Assembly: GCA_003280655.1 (NCBI GenBank)
Contig: QCEK01000003.1
Coordinates: 89,459 to 153,458 of the forward strand
Direction: 5' to 3'
DNA length: 64,000 nucleotides
From: Prochlorococcus sp. AG-355-O17
GTDB taxonomy: Bacteria; Cyanobacteriota; Cyanobacteriia; PCC-6307; Cyanobiaceae
This document shows positions 21,820-32,380 of this stretch, in pieces. Both the position numbers and the translations under genes were made by a program. Every line of letters begins with the position of its first letter. Within the stretch, counting starts at the first letter, position 1. Below the pieces are notes generated by a model. That model was not told where the DNA came from and did not search any database. It saw nothing but the letters and a program-made list of their open reading frames with translations.

Positions 21820-22641
21820 TTGTTGATTAAGTTTCTTCAAGACGCCGCAGGTAAAGGTGAGCTAGATCCATGGGATATTGATGTAATAAGTGTAATTGAT
21901 AGTTTTTTAGAGCAATACTCACATACTTTTAATCAATCTTCAAATAGTCAAATCTCATATCATAAGGATTTAGCTGAGACCAGCGAAGCATTTTTTGCAG
22001 CTTCCGTACTAGTTAATCTTAAGGCTCAGGTGTTGGAATCTGATGTTTTCAAAGAAAATTCTTCCGATTATGAAGATGTATTTGATTTGGATGATCAAGA
22101 TTGGATTGATAAAGAATTTGATATTCCAAAATATCCTGAAAAATATCTAAGGAGAAGGTCAATTGCACAACCAATTCTTAAACGTACAACAACATTGGGA
22201 GAACTTGTAAGTCAGTTAGAAGCCATAGCAGAAGTTATAGAAACCCAAGATCTTCTTCTCATGAAGAAAAAAAGAAATAAAAAATATTCTGATAAGGCTT
22301 TAATTTCTCAAGTAAAGTCATTAGCGCATCGCGAGAAACTTCCAGAAACAACCAAAGCATTAGGGAAATTTATTGAAGGATGGGAAAAAGCATTGCAGTG
22401 GACAGATTTTGAATATTTAGTTAAGAAATGGCAAACAGTAGTAAAAAATGATTTAGATAAAGATCGTTTAGGAGTTTTTTGGGCTTTGTTATTTTTATCA
22501 TCTGAAAACAAAATTGAAATTAAACAAATTAATTACTTATATGGCCCAATTCAAATTAAAAGAATAATACCTGATGGTGGCTTAGCTCAATTGCCTATAG
22601 AAAATCTTGAGATAAGTAATGCTTCTTCCTCGGCTGCATAG
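21820..22641 (+). CDS. scpA: Segregation and condensation protein A (5' end uncertain)
   Basis: LIKFLQDAAGKGELDPWDIDVISVIDSFL, ScpA N-terminal motif; similarity appears to start upstream of the TTG. Confidence 0.85.
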   Translation: MLIKFLQDAAGKGELDPWDIDVISVIDSFLEQYSHTFNQSSNSQISYHKDLAETSEAFFAASVLVNLKAQVLESDVFKENSSDYEDVFDLDDQDWIDKEFDIPKYPEKYLRRRSIAQPILKRTTTLGELVSQLEAIAEVIETQDLLLMKKKRNKKYSDKALISQVKSLAHREKLPETTKALGKFIEGWEKALQWTDFEYLVKKWQTVVKNDLDKDRLGVFWALLFLSSENKIEIKQINYLYGPIQIKRIIPDGGLAQLPIENLEISNASSSAA

Positions 22642-22687
22642 AAGCTTCATAGTAATAACGTATAATTTTAAAAATGGTTTTGAATTC

Positions 22688-23866
22688 ATGAAGGCAATGA
22701 TACTCGCGGCAGGGAAAGGCACACGTGTTCAACCTATTACACATGTTATTCCAAAACCGATGATTCCGATTTTGCAAAAACCTGTTATGGAGTTTCTATT
22801 GGAGCTTTTAAGAGAACATAATTTTAAGGAAATAATGGTAAATGTTTCTCATCTAGCCGAGGAAATTGAAAATTATTTTAGGGATGGACAAAGATTTGGA
22901 GTAGAAATTGCTTATAGTTTTGAGGGGAGAATTGAAGATGGAGAATTAATAGGTGATGCTTTAGGATCCGCAGGAGGATTAAAAAAAATTCAGGATTTTC
23001 AAAATTTCTTTGATGAAACTTTTGTTGTTTTATGTGGTGATGCTTTAGTTGATTTAGATTTAACTCAAGCTGTTAAAAAACATAAGCAGAAAGGAGCTAT
23101 TGCGAGCTTAATAACAAAGAAGGTAACTAAGGATCAAGTCTCAAGTTACGGTGTCGTAGTTTCTGATGAAAATGGTCGAATAAAGGCTTTTCAGGAAAAA
23201 CCAAAAGTTGATCAAGCTTTAAGTGACTCAATAAATACAGGAATTTATCTTTTCGAACCCGAAATTTTTAATTACATACCTTCAGCAGAGAAATTTGATA
23301 TTGGAGCTGATCTTTTTCCTAAACTTGTTGAAATGGACTTACCATTTTTTGCATTACCAATGGATTTTGAATGGGTAGATATTGGAAAAGTTCCTGATTA
23401 TTGGAGTGCTATTAGAAATGTATTGCAAGGTAAGGTAAGACAAGTGCAAATACCAGGTAAGGAAATAAAACCAGGAGTTTTTACTGGTTTGAATGTAGCG
23501 GCTAACTGGGAAAAGGTTAATATTACCGGGCCGGTTTATATAGGAGGCATGACTAGGATCGAGGATGGAGCAACTATTATTGGCCCTTCCATGATTGGCC
23601 CAAGTTGTTGCATTTGTGAGGGCGCAACTATAGATAACTCAATTATTTTTGATTATTCTAAAATTGGTAAAGGTGTAAGACTTATGGATAAGTTAGTGTT
23701 TGGTAAATATTGTGTTGGGAAAAATGGAGATCACTTTGATTTGCAAGATGCATCTTTAGATTGGTTAATAGCAGATTCAAGAAGATCTGACTTAACTGAG
23801 CCTTCTCCTCAGCAGAAAGCTATGGCAGAATTATTAGGTACTGATTTGATTAATATTCCAGACTAA
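22688..23866 (+). CDS. NDP-sugar nucleotidyltransferase with left-handed beta-helix domain
   Basis: MKAMILAAGKGTRVQPITHVIPKPMIPI; start trimmed from ORF track (22619). Confidence 0.92.
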   Translation: MKAMILAAGKGTRVQPITHVIPKPMIPILQKPVMEFLLELLREHNFKEIMVNVSHLAEEIENYFRDGQRFGVEIAYSFEGRIEDGELIGDALGSAGGLKKIQDFQNFFDETFVVLCGDALVDLDLTQAVKKHKQKGAIASLITKKVTKDQVSSYGVVVSDENGRIKAFQEKPKVDQALSDSINTGIYLFEPEIFNYIPSAEKFDIGADLFPKLVEMDLPFFALPMDFEWVDIGKVPDYWSAIRNVLQGKVRQVQIPGKEIKPGVFTGLNVAANWEKVNITGPVYIGGMTRIEDGATIIGPSMIGPSCCICEGATIDNSIIFDYSKIGKGVRLMDKLVFGKYCVGKNGDHFDLQDASLDWLIADSRRSDLTEPSPQQKAMAELLGTDLINIPD

Positions 23867-24740
23867 GATTAGCTTTTTCAATAATTTCAGGAATTAAATG
23901 CTCTGTTTTTACGGCCATTAAATGAACACCATTTGCGATGTTAATAAAATCATGAGCTTGTTCAGCTGCAATTTTAATACCCTCTTGTAATGGGTCTTTA
24001 GCATCTTTAAGACGATTTAAGATTGTTTCAGGAATGTTTGCGCCTGGAACGTATTTATTTATAAAAAGAGCGTTTTTGTAAGACTTTAATAGGAATACAC
24101 CTGCAATCACAGGAATTTCAAGAGGCTTGCTGATTTTTTCACAAAACTCTATCAAATTTTCTTTTTCCATAACCATTTGAGTTTGTATAAATCCAGCTCC
24201 AGCCTCTTTTTTCTTTCTCATTCTATTTTCTAGACTTCTTTTATTTCTACAATTTGGATCAGCTGCAGCACCTGCAAAAATCAATGTTTTTTTATCGGAA
24301 AGTTCTCCTAGAGTAGGATCAATTCCTTTATTGAAAGCCTGAATTTGTTGAAGCAATCTTACTGACTCAAACTCATGTACGGCCTTGGCATCTTGTTGAT
24401 CCCCAGCTTTTACTGAATCACCGGTAATGCATAAGATGTTTCTGATTCCTAAAGCATTTGCTCCCAGAATGTCTGATTGTAAAGCAATTTTATTACGATC
24501 TCTGCAAGAAATTTGCATTACTGGTTCTATCCCATTTTCCAGTAATAGTTTGGACATTGCCAAGCTGCACATTCTCATTACAGCTCTGCTTCCATCGGTA
24601 ATGTTAACAGCATGTACCTTATCTTTCAAAAGTTGTGCTATCTTAAGAGATCTTATGGGGCTTCCACCTCTTGGCGGCATTAACTCTGCCGTTATTACCT
24701 TAGATCTTTTTTCTAAAGTCTGCTGAAGTTTCGATTTCAA
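23850..24740 (-). CDS. metF: 5,10-methylenetetrahydrofolate reductase
   Basis: ITAELMPPRGG, NITDG, ILCITGDS, GAGFIQTQMV. Confidence 0.92.
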   Translation of the reverse strand: MKSKLQQTLEKRSKVITAELMPPRGGSPIRSLKIAQLLKDKVHAVNITDGSRAVMRMCSLAMSKLLLENGIEPVMQISCRDRNKIALQSDILGANALGIRNILCITGDSVKAGDQQDAKAVHEFESVRLLQQIQAFNKGIDPTLGELSDKKTLIFAGAAADPNCRNKRSLENRMRKKKEAGAGFIQTQMVMEKENLIEFCEKISKPLEIPVIAGVFLLKSYKNALFINKYVPGANIPETILNRLKDAKDPLQEGIKIAAEQAHDFINIANGVHLMAVKTEHLIPEIIEKANLSLEY

Positions 24741-24817
24741 TTGCTTTTGTTTCCTAGTTGGTTAACAAGTGTACTGAGATTGCTAAACTTAATAAATATA
24801 AAAAAGGAACTGTTTAA

Positions 24818-25096
24818 ATGCAAATGGTTGAAGAAGAAGTAAACAACATTGATATGATGGGTCTCTCAGCAAGAGAGATGGAAATCATTGATCTTGTCGC
24901 TGATGGACTCACAAATCAAGAAATTGCGGTAAAACTAACTATTAGTAAAAGAACTGTTGATAATCATGTAAGTAATATGTTTACAAAAACTGGTTCTAAA
25001 AATAGAGTAGCACTTTTAAATTGGGCAATGGACAACGGAAAGATTTGTAGAGATGGTTTTAACTGTTGTTCACTCCCAGACTCTGATCAAGATTAG
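24818..25096 (+). CDS. pedR: Short LuxR-type HTH regulator, PedR-like
   Basis: LSAREMEIIDLVADGLTNQEIAVKLTISKRTVDNHVSNMFTKTGSKNRVALLNWA, no receiver domain, 92 aa. Confidence 0.7.
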   Translation: MQMVEEEVNNIDMMGLSAREMEIIDLVADGLTNQEIAVKLTISKRTVDNHVSNMFTKTGSKNRVALLNWAMDNGKICRDGFNCCSLPDSDQD

Positions 25097-25247
25097 TATC
25101 ACCCTTTACTTTATTTGTATCACGAGCCAAATCCATTAAACAATAATTTGTGGAGCCTAATTCGAAAAGTTCCGCATATGCAATACATGCATCTTTGTCT
25201 GAATCAACAAATCTCAATATTCCTTCTTTGTCATAAAGACCATACAT
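25059..25247 (-). CDS. Small hypothetical protein (62 aa)
   Basis: ATG-initiated ORF, MYGLYDKEGILRFVDSDKDACIAYAELFELGSTNYCLMD looks protein-like; 38-nt convergent overlap with preceding gene. Confidence 0.6.
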   Translation of the reverse strand: MYGLYDKEGILRFVDSDKDACIAYAELFELGSTNYCLMDLARDTNKVKGDTNLDQSLGVNNS

Positions 25248-25310
25248 TTGAAGAAAAAAGTTATTTTGTTTAAATATAAAGGAAATATAAAGGATGATTG
25301 GTTCTTTTGA

Positions 25311-25808
25311 CTAGTTACTTTCGAAAGTTGTCAAATAGGCTTCATCCCATTCTGAAAAAGGATTATTAGTGAGACTGAAGTTGGAGTAATGGGTCAGCCC
25401 AGTAATTTCTTTTGAAATGAAAGATGGAAGAAGTAAATATTCATCTTCATTTGAAAGTTCAATTTCTGCAATTTCAAGTGGATAATTATTGTCTTTAAAG
25501 CAATCTATGATCCAAGATTTTTTTTCAACTTCTAAAAAGAATCTTTCTTTTTTAATTGTACTTGAAAGATTTGACATTATAGTTTCAGCATCGCTTCGTG
25601 GAATGGAGTATTCAAATTCAAAGTTGGTAAAGCCTTTGATATGTTTTTTGAGTGTAATTTTAGAGTGTTTGCCTGTACATCTTATCCTTGTGATCCAACC
25701 ATCTAAACTTTTGCTTAAATATCCTTGTTCAATATAAATTTTTTTAGTTATGAATTCTTTCCAATTATCATTTTTTATAAGAAATCTTCTTTCTATTTCA
25801 AAGGCCAT
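25311..25808 (-). CDS. CYTH-domain protein (triphosphate-binding/hydrolysing superfamily)
   Basis: MAFEIERRFLIKND (ExExK motif), directly abutting nadK. Confidence 0.9.
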   Translation of the reverse strand: MAFEIERRFLIKNDNWKEFITKKIYIEQGYLSKSLDGWITRIRCTGKHSKITLKKHIKGFTNFEFEYSIPRSDAETIMSNLSSTIKKERFFLEVEKKSWIIDCFKDNNYPLEIAEIELSNEDEYLLLPSFISKEITGLTHYSNFSLTNNPFSEWDEAYLTTFESN

Positions 25809-26720
25809 TTAATTTTTTGGATTTTTTTGAGATAAATCACCTTTCCAATCCAGTTTTTTTATTAGGGTATTGTAATAGTTAGTGCTTTTTTTAAACTTTA
25901 TTATCTTGCAGGGTGATTGCCCTTTTTTGATCTCACAATAATAATTTTCCTTAATAGTCATACATTTTGAACCATCTCTCCATAATTTAATTTCTCCTTT
26001 ACTTTTTTTTACAGGTTTAATAATTACTTTACTTGTATTAGGTATAACTATTGGTCTACTAGCCAAACTCATTGGGCATATAGGGTTTATTATCATTGCA
26101 CCAATACTAGGATGCACTATTGGGCCTCCTGCAGCCATTGAGTAAGCTGTGGAACCAGTAGAGGTAGATATGATTAATCCATCGCCTTTATATTCATTCA
26201 CCTTTTCGTTATCTATTTCAATTTGTATTTGGTTCGTAGGAGAAATGTCTTCTTCAACAGATTTAAAATAAAAATCATTTAAAGCGTCGTAGCTTTTTAT
26301 AATCTTTCTCTCATAACTTGTTCCGTTCATACAAACATTACAAGTTAATCTATTACGAAGGTCAATTGTATATTCTTCGTTTTCAAGAATCTCGATAAAA
26401 GATTTGTCGAACAAAAAATCTTTTTCTTGAGTAAGGAATCCCAGATTACCCCCAATATTAATGCTCAACAAAGGAATATCATAATCAGCTAAAGCATTTG
26501 CACATTTTAGGAAGGTTCCGTCCCCACCAAGAACTATGCCAATATTAGGTTGTAATTCTGGATTACAAAATTGGTTTTCAATTTCATCTTTATGAAAATC
26601 ACTTTCAATTATTTTTGATTTAATATTTTTAGCTATTAGGACTTTTTCACAGAACTTAGAAGCCTCTTCAGCTATAGAACTATCTGAACGATATATTATG
26701 AGCACTAATGAAAGTTTCAT
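25809..26720 (-). CDS. nadK: NAD kinase
   Basis: [38 protein letters not shown]. Confidence 0.95.
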   Translation of the reverse strand: MKLSLVLIIYRSDSSIAEEASKFCEKVLIAKNIKSKIIESDFHKDEIENQFCNPELQPNIGIVLGGDGTFLKCANALADYDIPLLSINIGGNLGFLTQEKDFLFDKSFIEILENEEYTIDLRNRLTCNVCMNGTSYERKIIKSYDALNDFYFKSVEEDISPTNQIQIEIDNEKVNEYKGDGLIISTSTGSTAYSMAAGGPIVHPSIGAMIINPICPMSLASRPIVIPNTSKVIIKPVKKSKGEIKLWRDGSKCMTIKENYYCEIKKGQSPCKIIKFKKSTNYYNTLIKKLDWKGDLSQKNPKN

Positions 26721-26729
26721 TTAATGCTT

Positions 26730-27050
26730 TTACCATTTTAATAAATTAAAGTTTTCCATATCTACAGTCACTCTATTCCTGTAAAGAGATAAAAGTATAG
26801 CTAATCCAACGGCTGCTTCTGCGGCAGCAACAGTAATCACAAAAATGGCAAAAACTTGTCCTTGAATTAAATTATTATCAATATAGGAAGAAAATGCCAT
26901 CAAGTTTATATTTACAGCATTGAGCATTAATTCAATGCTCATAAGGACTCTGACTGCATTTCTGCTATTTAATAATCCCCAAATGCCAATGCAAAATAGA
27001 ACTGAAGATACTATCAAAAAAGCTTGAAGAGGAATTGATTCTAAATTCAT
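26730..27050 (-). CDS. ndhE: NDH-1 subunit 4L
   Basis: [30 protein letters not shown]. Confidence 0.95.
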   Translation of the reverse strand: MNLESIPLQAFLIVSSVLFCIGIWGLLNSRNAVRVLMSIELMLNAVNINLMAFSSYIDNNLIQGQVFAIFVITVAAAEAAVGLAILLSLYRNRVTVDMENFNLLKW

Positions 27051-27068
27051 AATAAGAAAGTCGAAAGT

Positions 27069-27668
27069 TTAATTTTTATTTGTAAGTAATGGTTCTGATG
27101 ATTTTTCAATTAACTCTTGATCAACAGGTAGTCCTGTCGAAATATCTTTGCTCATTACATCTCTTCTAGCTAAAACAATAGCGCCAATCATTGCCATTAA
27201 AAGTAAAACTGAAGCTACTTCAAATGGAAGTAAATAATCACTAAATAGATGTTCACCAATCCTAATAGTTGATTCTTCTCCAATAGAAGTTTGAGGACTT
27301 GAGAGGCTCCACACATTGGTCAAGTCAACTCTTATTAAGAGACTTAGTAAGGTTAAACATATCGATGTTGATATAATTCTTCTTGATTTAATGTCATTGA
27401 TAGGCTTTAAATCTTCTTTTTTATTGACAAGCATAATAGCAAAAATTATTAATACATTTACTGCGCCCACATAAACTAAAACTTGTGCTGCAGCAACAAA
27501 ACTTGCATTTAAAAGAAGATATAATCCTGCTACACTCATGAAAACTCCTCCAAGGAGAAAAGCTGAATAAACAATACTTTCGAGCAATACAACACCAAGG
27601 GCTCCAGTAATCACAACTAAAGATAGAACTGTAAAACAAATAAATTGCGTTGTTATTGCGATGGACAT
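27069..27668 (-). CDS. ndhG: NDH-1 subunit 6
   Basis: NASFVAAAQVLVYVGAVNVLIIFAIMLVN. Confidence 0.95.
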   Translation of the reverse strand: MSIAITTQFICFTVLSLVVITGALGVVLLESIVYSAFLLGGVFMSVAGLYLLLNASFVAAAQVLVYVGAVNVLIIFAIMLVNKKEDLKPINDIKSRRIISTSICLTLLSLLIRVDLTNVWSLSSPQTSIGEESTIRIGEHLFSDYLLPFEVASVLLLMAMIGAIVLARRDVMSKDISTGLPVDQELIEKSSEPLLTNKN

Positions 27669-27680
27669 AAATTAAGGGGA

Positions 27681-28307
27681 TTAATTAGTTGGGTTAGAAA
27701 TTTTATCTTTATTTTCATTGGATTCAGGCTTCATCCAATCATAGACTTCTTCAGGTAATTTACCAACTCTGATATCTGAAGCTGGGATTTCATGAGGGTC
27801 CATTACTCCTTTAGGAAGATAGGCAAGTTCTCTAAGAGGTTTAACTGATGGATCTGTTGTGACGTTTGTAGGTAGTCTACCAAGTGCTACATTATCGAAA
27901 TTTAGATTGTGTCTGTCGAAAGTAGCTAATTCATATTCTTCGGTCATTGATAGACAATTAGTTGGACAATATTCAACACAATTGCCGCAAAATATACAAA
28001 CTCCAAAATCTATTGAATAATTTCGAAGTTCCTTTTTTTTGGTTTCTTTATTCATTACCCAATCAACTACTGGGAGATTGATGGGACATACTCTCACACA
28101 AACTTCGCAGGCAATACATTTATCGAATTCATAATGTATCCTTCCTCTATATCTTTCAGAAGGTATTAATTTTTCATATGGATACTGAACAGTAACAGGT
28201 CTTCTTCGAAGATGATCAAAAGTTACAGCTATACCATTGTATAAATATTTACCAGCATTAAATGCCTCTTTGATATAACTATTTATTTGTTGAAGAAAAT
28301 TGTTCAT
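27681..28307 (-). CDS. ndhI: NDH-1 subunit I (2x 4Fe-4S)
   Basis: [16 protein letters not shown] and [16 protein letters not shown]. Confidence 0.97.
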   Translation of the reverse strand: MNNFLQQINSYIKEAFNAGKYLYNGIAVTFDHLRRRPVTVQYPYEKLIPSERYRGRIHYEFDKCIACEVCVRVCPINLPVVDWVMNKETKKKELRNYSIDFGVCIFCGNCVEYCPTNCLSMTEEYELATFDRHNLNFDNVALGRLPTNVTTDPSVKPLRELAYLPKGVMDPHEIPASDIRVGKLPEEVYDWMKPESNENKDKISNPTN

Positions 28308-28375
28308 GTTGAAAAATTTACTTTGTTCTTTTATTTTAGTGGATTGATTTTAAATTTAAGTATTTTTACTTAAAT

Positions 28376-29494
28376 TTAACCACCAAAGAATTGTGGAAAA
28401 GCAAGTTTTAATCCTGCAGTTATCAAAAGATTAGCAAGAGAAATTGGAAGAAGAAACTTCCATCCTAGATCTAAAAGTTGATCTATTCTTACTCTAGGAG
28501 TTGTCCAACGTAATAAAATTGCAATGAAAACTAAAAGATATGCTTTTAAAACAGTCATTACAATACCTATTGATGCAGTGAAAACCTGAATGAAGGGTGC
28601 ATTAATGGGCAAATTTAGAAACTTAGCTATTAATTCAACTGGAATAGGAAACCCCCATCCTCCCAAATAAAGTATTGATACCAATAATGCTGAAAGAATT
28701 AAATTAATGTAACTACCAAGGTAGAACAATGCGAATTTCATCCCTGCATATTCAGTTTGATATCCTGCAACTAATTCCTCTTCAGCTTCAGGTAAGTCAA
28801 ATGGAAGTCTTTCGCATTCTGCAAGAGCACAAATCCAAAAGACTATAAAACCAACTGGTTGTCTCCAAATATTCCAACTTAAGATTCCAGCACCACTTTG
28901 TTGGTTAACAATGTCGATAGTACTGAGAGAATTTGTCATTAGTACTATGGCTAGTACAGATAAAGCTAAAGGTATTTCGTAACTTATTGATTGTGCTGCT
29001 GCTCTTAATCCTCCTAATAATGAATATTTATTGTTTGATGCATATCCGCTCATAAGAAGTCCAATTGGCTGGATACTGCTTAAAGCTATCCACAGGAAAA
29101 TCCCAATACCAACGTTACTTATTAAAAGGTTTTGTCCAAAAGGGACAATTAACCAGGACAGAATCACTGGGATAAGAACTAAAATTGGTCCTGCAGTGAA
29201 GAGAATCCCATCCGCTTTAGCAGGAATAATATCCTCTTTGACAAGTAACTTAAGACCATCTGCAATTGGTTGGAGGACACCAAGCGCTCCCGCATATTCT
29301 GGGCCTATTCTTTGTTGAGCAGCAGCAGATATTTTTCTTTCAAGCCAAACTGTTACTAAAACGCCAACCACTGCCGCTACTAAAACCAAAAGCATAGGTA
29401 GAGGGAGCCAAATTATATGAGCGATTTCACTGGAAAGGCCAAAACCCTTTAAGAATTCATTAAAACTATATTCGAGATCTAATCCGTATTCCAA
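28376..29494 (-). CDS. ndhA: NDH-1 subunit 1
   Basis: [68 protein letters not shown]. Confidence 0.97.
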   Translation of the reverse strand: MEYGLDLEYSFNEFLKGFGLSSEIAHIIWLPLPMLLVLVAAVVGVLVTVWLERKISAAAQQRIGPEYAGALGVLQPIADGLKLLVKEDIIPAKADGILFTAGPILVLIPVILSWLIVPFGQNLLISNVGIGIFLWIALSSIQPIGLLMSGYASNNKYSLLGGLRAAAQSISYEIPLALSVLAIVLMTNSLSTIDIVNQQSGAGILSWNIWRQPVGFIVFWICALAECERLPFDLPEAEEELVAGYQTEYAGMKFALFYLGSYINLILSALLVSILYLGGWGFPIPVELIAKFLNLPINAPFIQVFTASIGIVMTVLKAYLLVFIAILLRWTTPRVRIDQLLDLGWKFLLPISLANLLITAGLKLAFPQFFGG

Positions 29495-29570
29495 AATTTT
29501 TTATGTTATTTACTTAATACATTAACTCCTCACAAACAATATGTGTGTTTTTTATGAAAAGCTGCAAATA

Positions 29571-30716
29571 TTATTCTCTACTTTCTAGGCTGATCCAATC
29601 TCTTGGTGCTGAACCTGTATAGATTTGCGAAGGTCTAAAAATTCTATTTGCCCCAAGTTGCTCTCTCCAATGAGCTAACCAACCAGCCACTCTAGATATG
29701 GCAAAAATTGGAGTAAATAAATCACGAGGAATACCAAGTTTTCTATAAACAAGACCAGAATAAAAATCCACGTTAGGGAATATACCTTTAGGTCCAAGTC
29801 TTGGTATTGCCTCTGCCTCAAGTGATTTAGCAACTTCATACATTTCATCTGCTCCAAATCTAATAAAAAGCTCTTCTGCCAGTTTTTGAAGAATTATTGC
29901 TCTTGGATCTTTAACTTTATATTCTCTGTGGCCGAAGCCCATTATCTTACTTTTATTTTTAATTGCATTATCTAAAAAAGACCCAGCATTTTCTGGAGTT
30001 TTAATCTCTTCTAACATTGCAATTACATCCTCATTTGCTCCTCCATGCAGCGGGCCAGCTAGGGTTCCTACTGCAGAGGCGATAACAGCATATGGGTCTG
30101 TAAGAGTGCTTGCAGTAACTCTAGCGCTAAATGTACTTGCGTTTAAACTATGTTCGGCATGTAAAATTAAACATCTATCAAAAACTTTTGCAGCTATTGG
30201 ATCTTGTTCTTTTTCAGTCAGCATGTAAAGAAAATTTGATGAATAAGTTAAATCATCTCTAGGTTGAATAGGGTCTTGTCCTTTTCTAATAAGTTGAAAC
30301 GCAGCAATCATTGTGGGAATTTTTGCTATTAGTCTTATTACTGCGTTGTAAATGTAATTAGGATCATCTATTGCTCTACGTGAATAGAATAACCCCAAAG
30401 AAGCTGCACTAGATTGAAGAGCATCCATAGGATGACCTGTCGCAGGGAAACATTTCATCATATCTCTGACTCTAAAACTCAACCTTCGGTGCATCTGAAC
30501 TTCTTGTTCAAAATCTCTAAGTTGAATAGCTGTGGGCAATTCACCCCAAATTAATAGGTAAGCAGTTTCTAAAAAACTGCTTTTTTTGGATAGTTCCTCA
30601 ATGGAGTAACCTCTGTATAACAATTTACCTTTGTTGCCGTCAATATCACAGATAGATGAATTAGTAACTGGGACGCCCTCTAATCCTGGTTTTAAAATTA
30701 GTTTGTTACTATCCAA
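29571..30716 (-). CDS. gltA: Citrate synthase
   Basis: KGKLLYRGYSIEEL, GPLHGGANEDV, GFGHREYKVKDPRA. Confidence 0.95.
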   Translation of the reverse strand: MDSNKLILKPGLEGVPVTNSSICDIDGNKGKLLYRGYSIEELSKKSSFLETAYLLIWGELPTAIQLRDFEQEVQMHRRLSFRVRDMMKCFPATGHPMDALQSSAASLGLFYSRRAIDDPNYIYNAVIRLIAKIPTMIAAFQLIRKGQDPIQPRDDLTYSSNFLYMLTEKEQDPIAAKVFDRCLILHAEHSLNASTFSARVTASTLTDPYAVIASAVGTLAGPLHGGANEDVIAMLEEIKTPENAGSFLDNAIKNKSKIMGFGHREYKVKDPRAIILQKLAEELFIRFGADEMYEVAKSLEAEAIPRLGPKGIFPNVDFYSGLVYRKLGIPRDLFTPIFAISRVAGWLAHWREQLGANRIFRPSQIYTGSAPRDWISLESRE

Positions 30717-30842
30717 TTGCTTAATTCAATATCAAATACTTATAGATTAAAGATAGTCAAATAATTTTTAATTAACCACAAGATATTAATTTCACAAAAA
30801 TTTAAAATGATTGTGTCTGAAGCTTGTTTGAATAACTTTAAT

Positions 30843-32309
30843 TTAAAGAATTTTTAATATTGTTTCTTTATAAAGAATTGGATTTTGATCAGGAATAGAT
30901 TGACTTATGATTTCTAGCGATTCTTCATTTGATATTTTTAAAATATTTCTAATGAGAAAATTAAGGTCCTTCAAATTAGAAAAATATTCAATTTTATTAG
31001 AATTACCATTTTTGATATCAACTTTTGAATAAAGAACAGCAGATTTATCTTTATTACTTTTTAGGTTAAAAAATTTTTTTGATATTTTCTCTAGTTTTTT
31101 ACCATCAATTAAATGATTACTTATTACTTGTAAACCTCCTGATTCTAAAGAATAGATTTTTTCATAAGTTAATTGTTTTACAACATCGTCTTTTTCTTCA
31201 AGAATATCTTTAGAATATATCGAATAAATATCTTCATTTTGTTTCAAAGTATATTTGTTGAAATCTTTTAGTTTTTCAAAAGCACTTAAATCAAATTGAT
31301 CTTCATTATTTTTTTCAAATGTAATAAGCCAATCTTTATTTGAATTGAGAATTAAAATGTTTTGATTATCATTTTGATTAAACTCTTCAAAAAAATTGAG
31401 TTCAAAATCATTTATTAAAGGTTTTAGATATTTTTCAAAATTTTTGATATCGCTAAAAATTGAAATTTCAGTATTATCTTTATTAGTATTCTCTTGATTT
31501 ATTAACTGATCGTAAGTAAGAATATCAATATTTTTTTTATTATTTAGTAAATAGGATTTTAAAATTAAATATTTATTTTTTAAATCAAATGTTGTAGCTA
31601 TAACATCCTCTTTGTTCTCAGTAAAAATTTCTTTATCAAAAAATATACTTTCCCAAAAATTATTTGTGAGTAATATATTTTTTTCGTTTTTTAGTCCAAA
31701 AAGTTCTTCCTCATATTGAAATTTTTTTTCTTTAAAATTATTGCTGGAGTTAATACTATTTTTGATTAATTTTTTATTTGATGAGGCAATTATGTAATTA
31801 TCCTCTGTTCGGTATATATAGTTAAGGAAATTTATTTTGTTTTCTCTATTAATTGAAATTATCTCATCAATTTGATCAATTTTTTTTGGTAAATTTAATA
31901 AATCGTCTATTGTTTTTTCTGGCTTAATTTTAAAAATAATCAAAATATCATCTTTAAGCTTTTTATTATTTTCAAAAAATGAGATTATAATTTCATTGTT
32001 ATAGATATCTTCTAATTTATTGTGGCCTAGATCTATACCTAAGTAATCTAATATAGAGTCTTTTATTAAAACAAAGTCATCTTGGTTTGTTGAATTTTTA
32101 TCTTTTTCATTATTATTAACAATATGAAAACTATCTAAATTTGAAATAAATAATAATTTATTGTTTTTAGGAATATATCTTAAGATATTTAGTTGCTCAA
32201 TATTTCTACTTTGCTCATTATTTTTATTAGAAGAAATTTTTTTAAAACCAAAAAAAAGTAATAAAGATAATACTAGTATTATGGCTATTACTTTAAGTTT
32301 CATTATCAA
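30843..32309 (-). CDS. Hypothetical membrane-anchored protein, K/N-rich (possibly DUF3352-like)
   Basis: 488-aa ORF, N-terminal hydrophobic anchor LKVIAIILVLSLLLFFGF; repeated ILRYIPKNNKLLFISN-like segments. Confidence 0.7.
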   Translation of the reverse strand: MIMKLKVIAIILVLSLLLFFGFKKISSNKNNEQSRNIEQLNILRYIPKNNKLLFISNLDSFHIVNNNEKDKNSTNQDDFVLIKDSILDYLGIDLGHNKLEDIYNNEIIISFFENNKKLKDDILIIFKIKPEKTIDDLLNLPKKIDQIDEIISINRENKINFLNYIYRTEDNYIIASSNKKLIKNSINSSNNFKEKKFQYEEELFGLKNEKNILLTNNFWESIFFDKEIFTENKEDVIATTFDLKNKYLILKSYLLNNKKNIDILTYDQLINQENTNKDNTEISIFSDIKNFEKYLKPLINDFELNFFEEFNQNDNQNILILNSNKDWLITFEKNNEDQFDLSAFEKLKDFNKYTLKQNEDIYSIYSKDILEEKDDVVKQLTYEKIYSLESGGLQVISNHLIDGKKLEKISKKFFNLKSNKDKSAVLYSKVDIKNGNSNKIEYFSNLKDLNFLIRNILKISNEESLEIISQSIPDQNPILYKETILKIL

Positions 32310-32380
32310 TGTTTATTTTTATTTTTAACAATAAACTTACTACTGCAACTTAATTTATTAAATTGTAAATAACACATAAT

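Noticed and set aside
22619-22687. N-terminal extension of the sugar nucleotidyltransferase in the ORF track
   Set aside because: Family N-terminus is MKAMILAAGKGTR at 22688; extension overlaps the scpA 3' end.
24755-24775. NtcA-like GTTAACAAGTGTAC upstream of the PedR-like gene
   Set aside because: GTT instead of GTA and no convincing -10 at the expected spacing.
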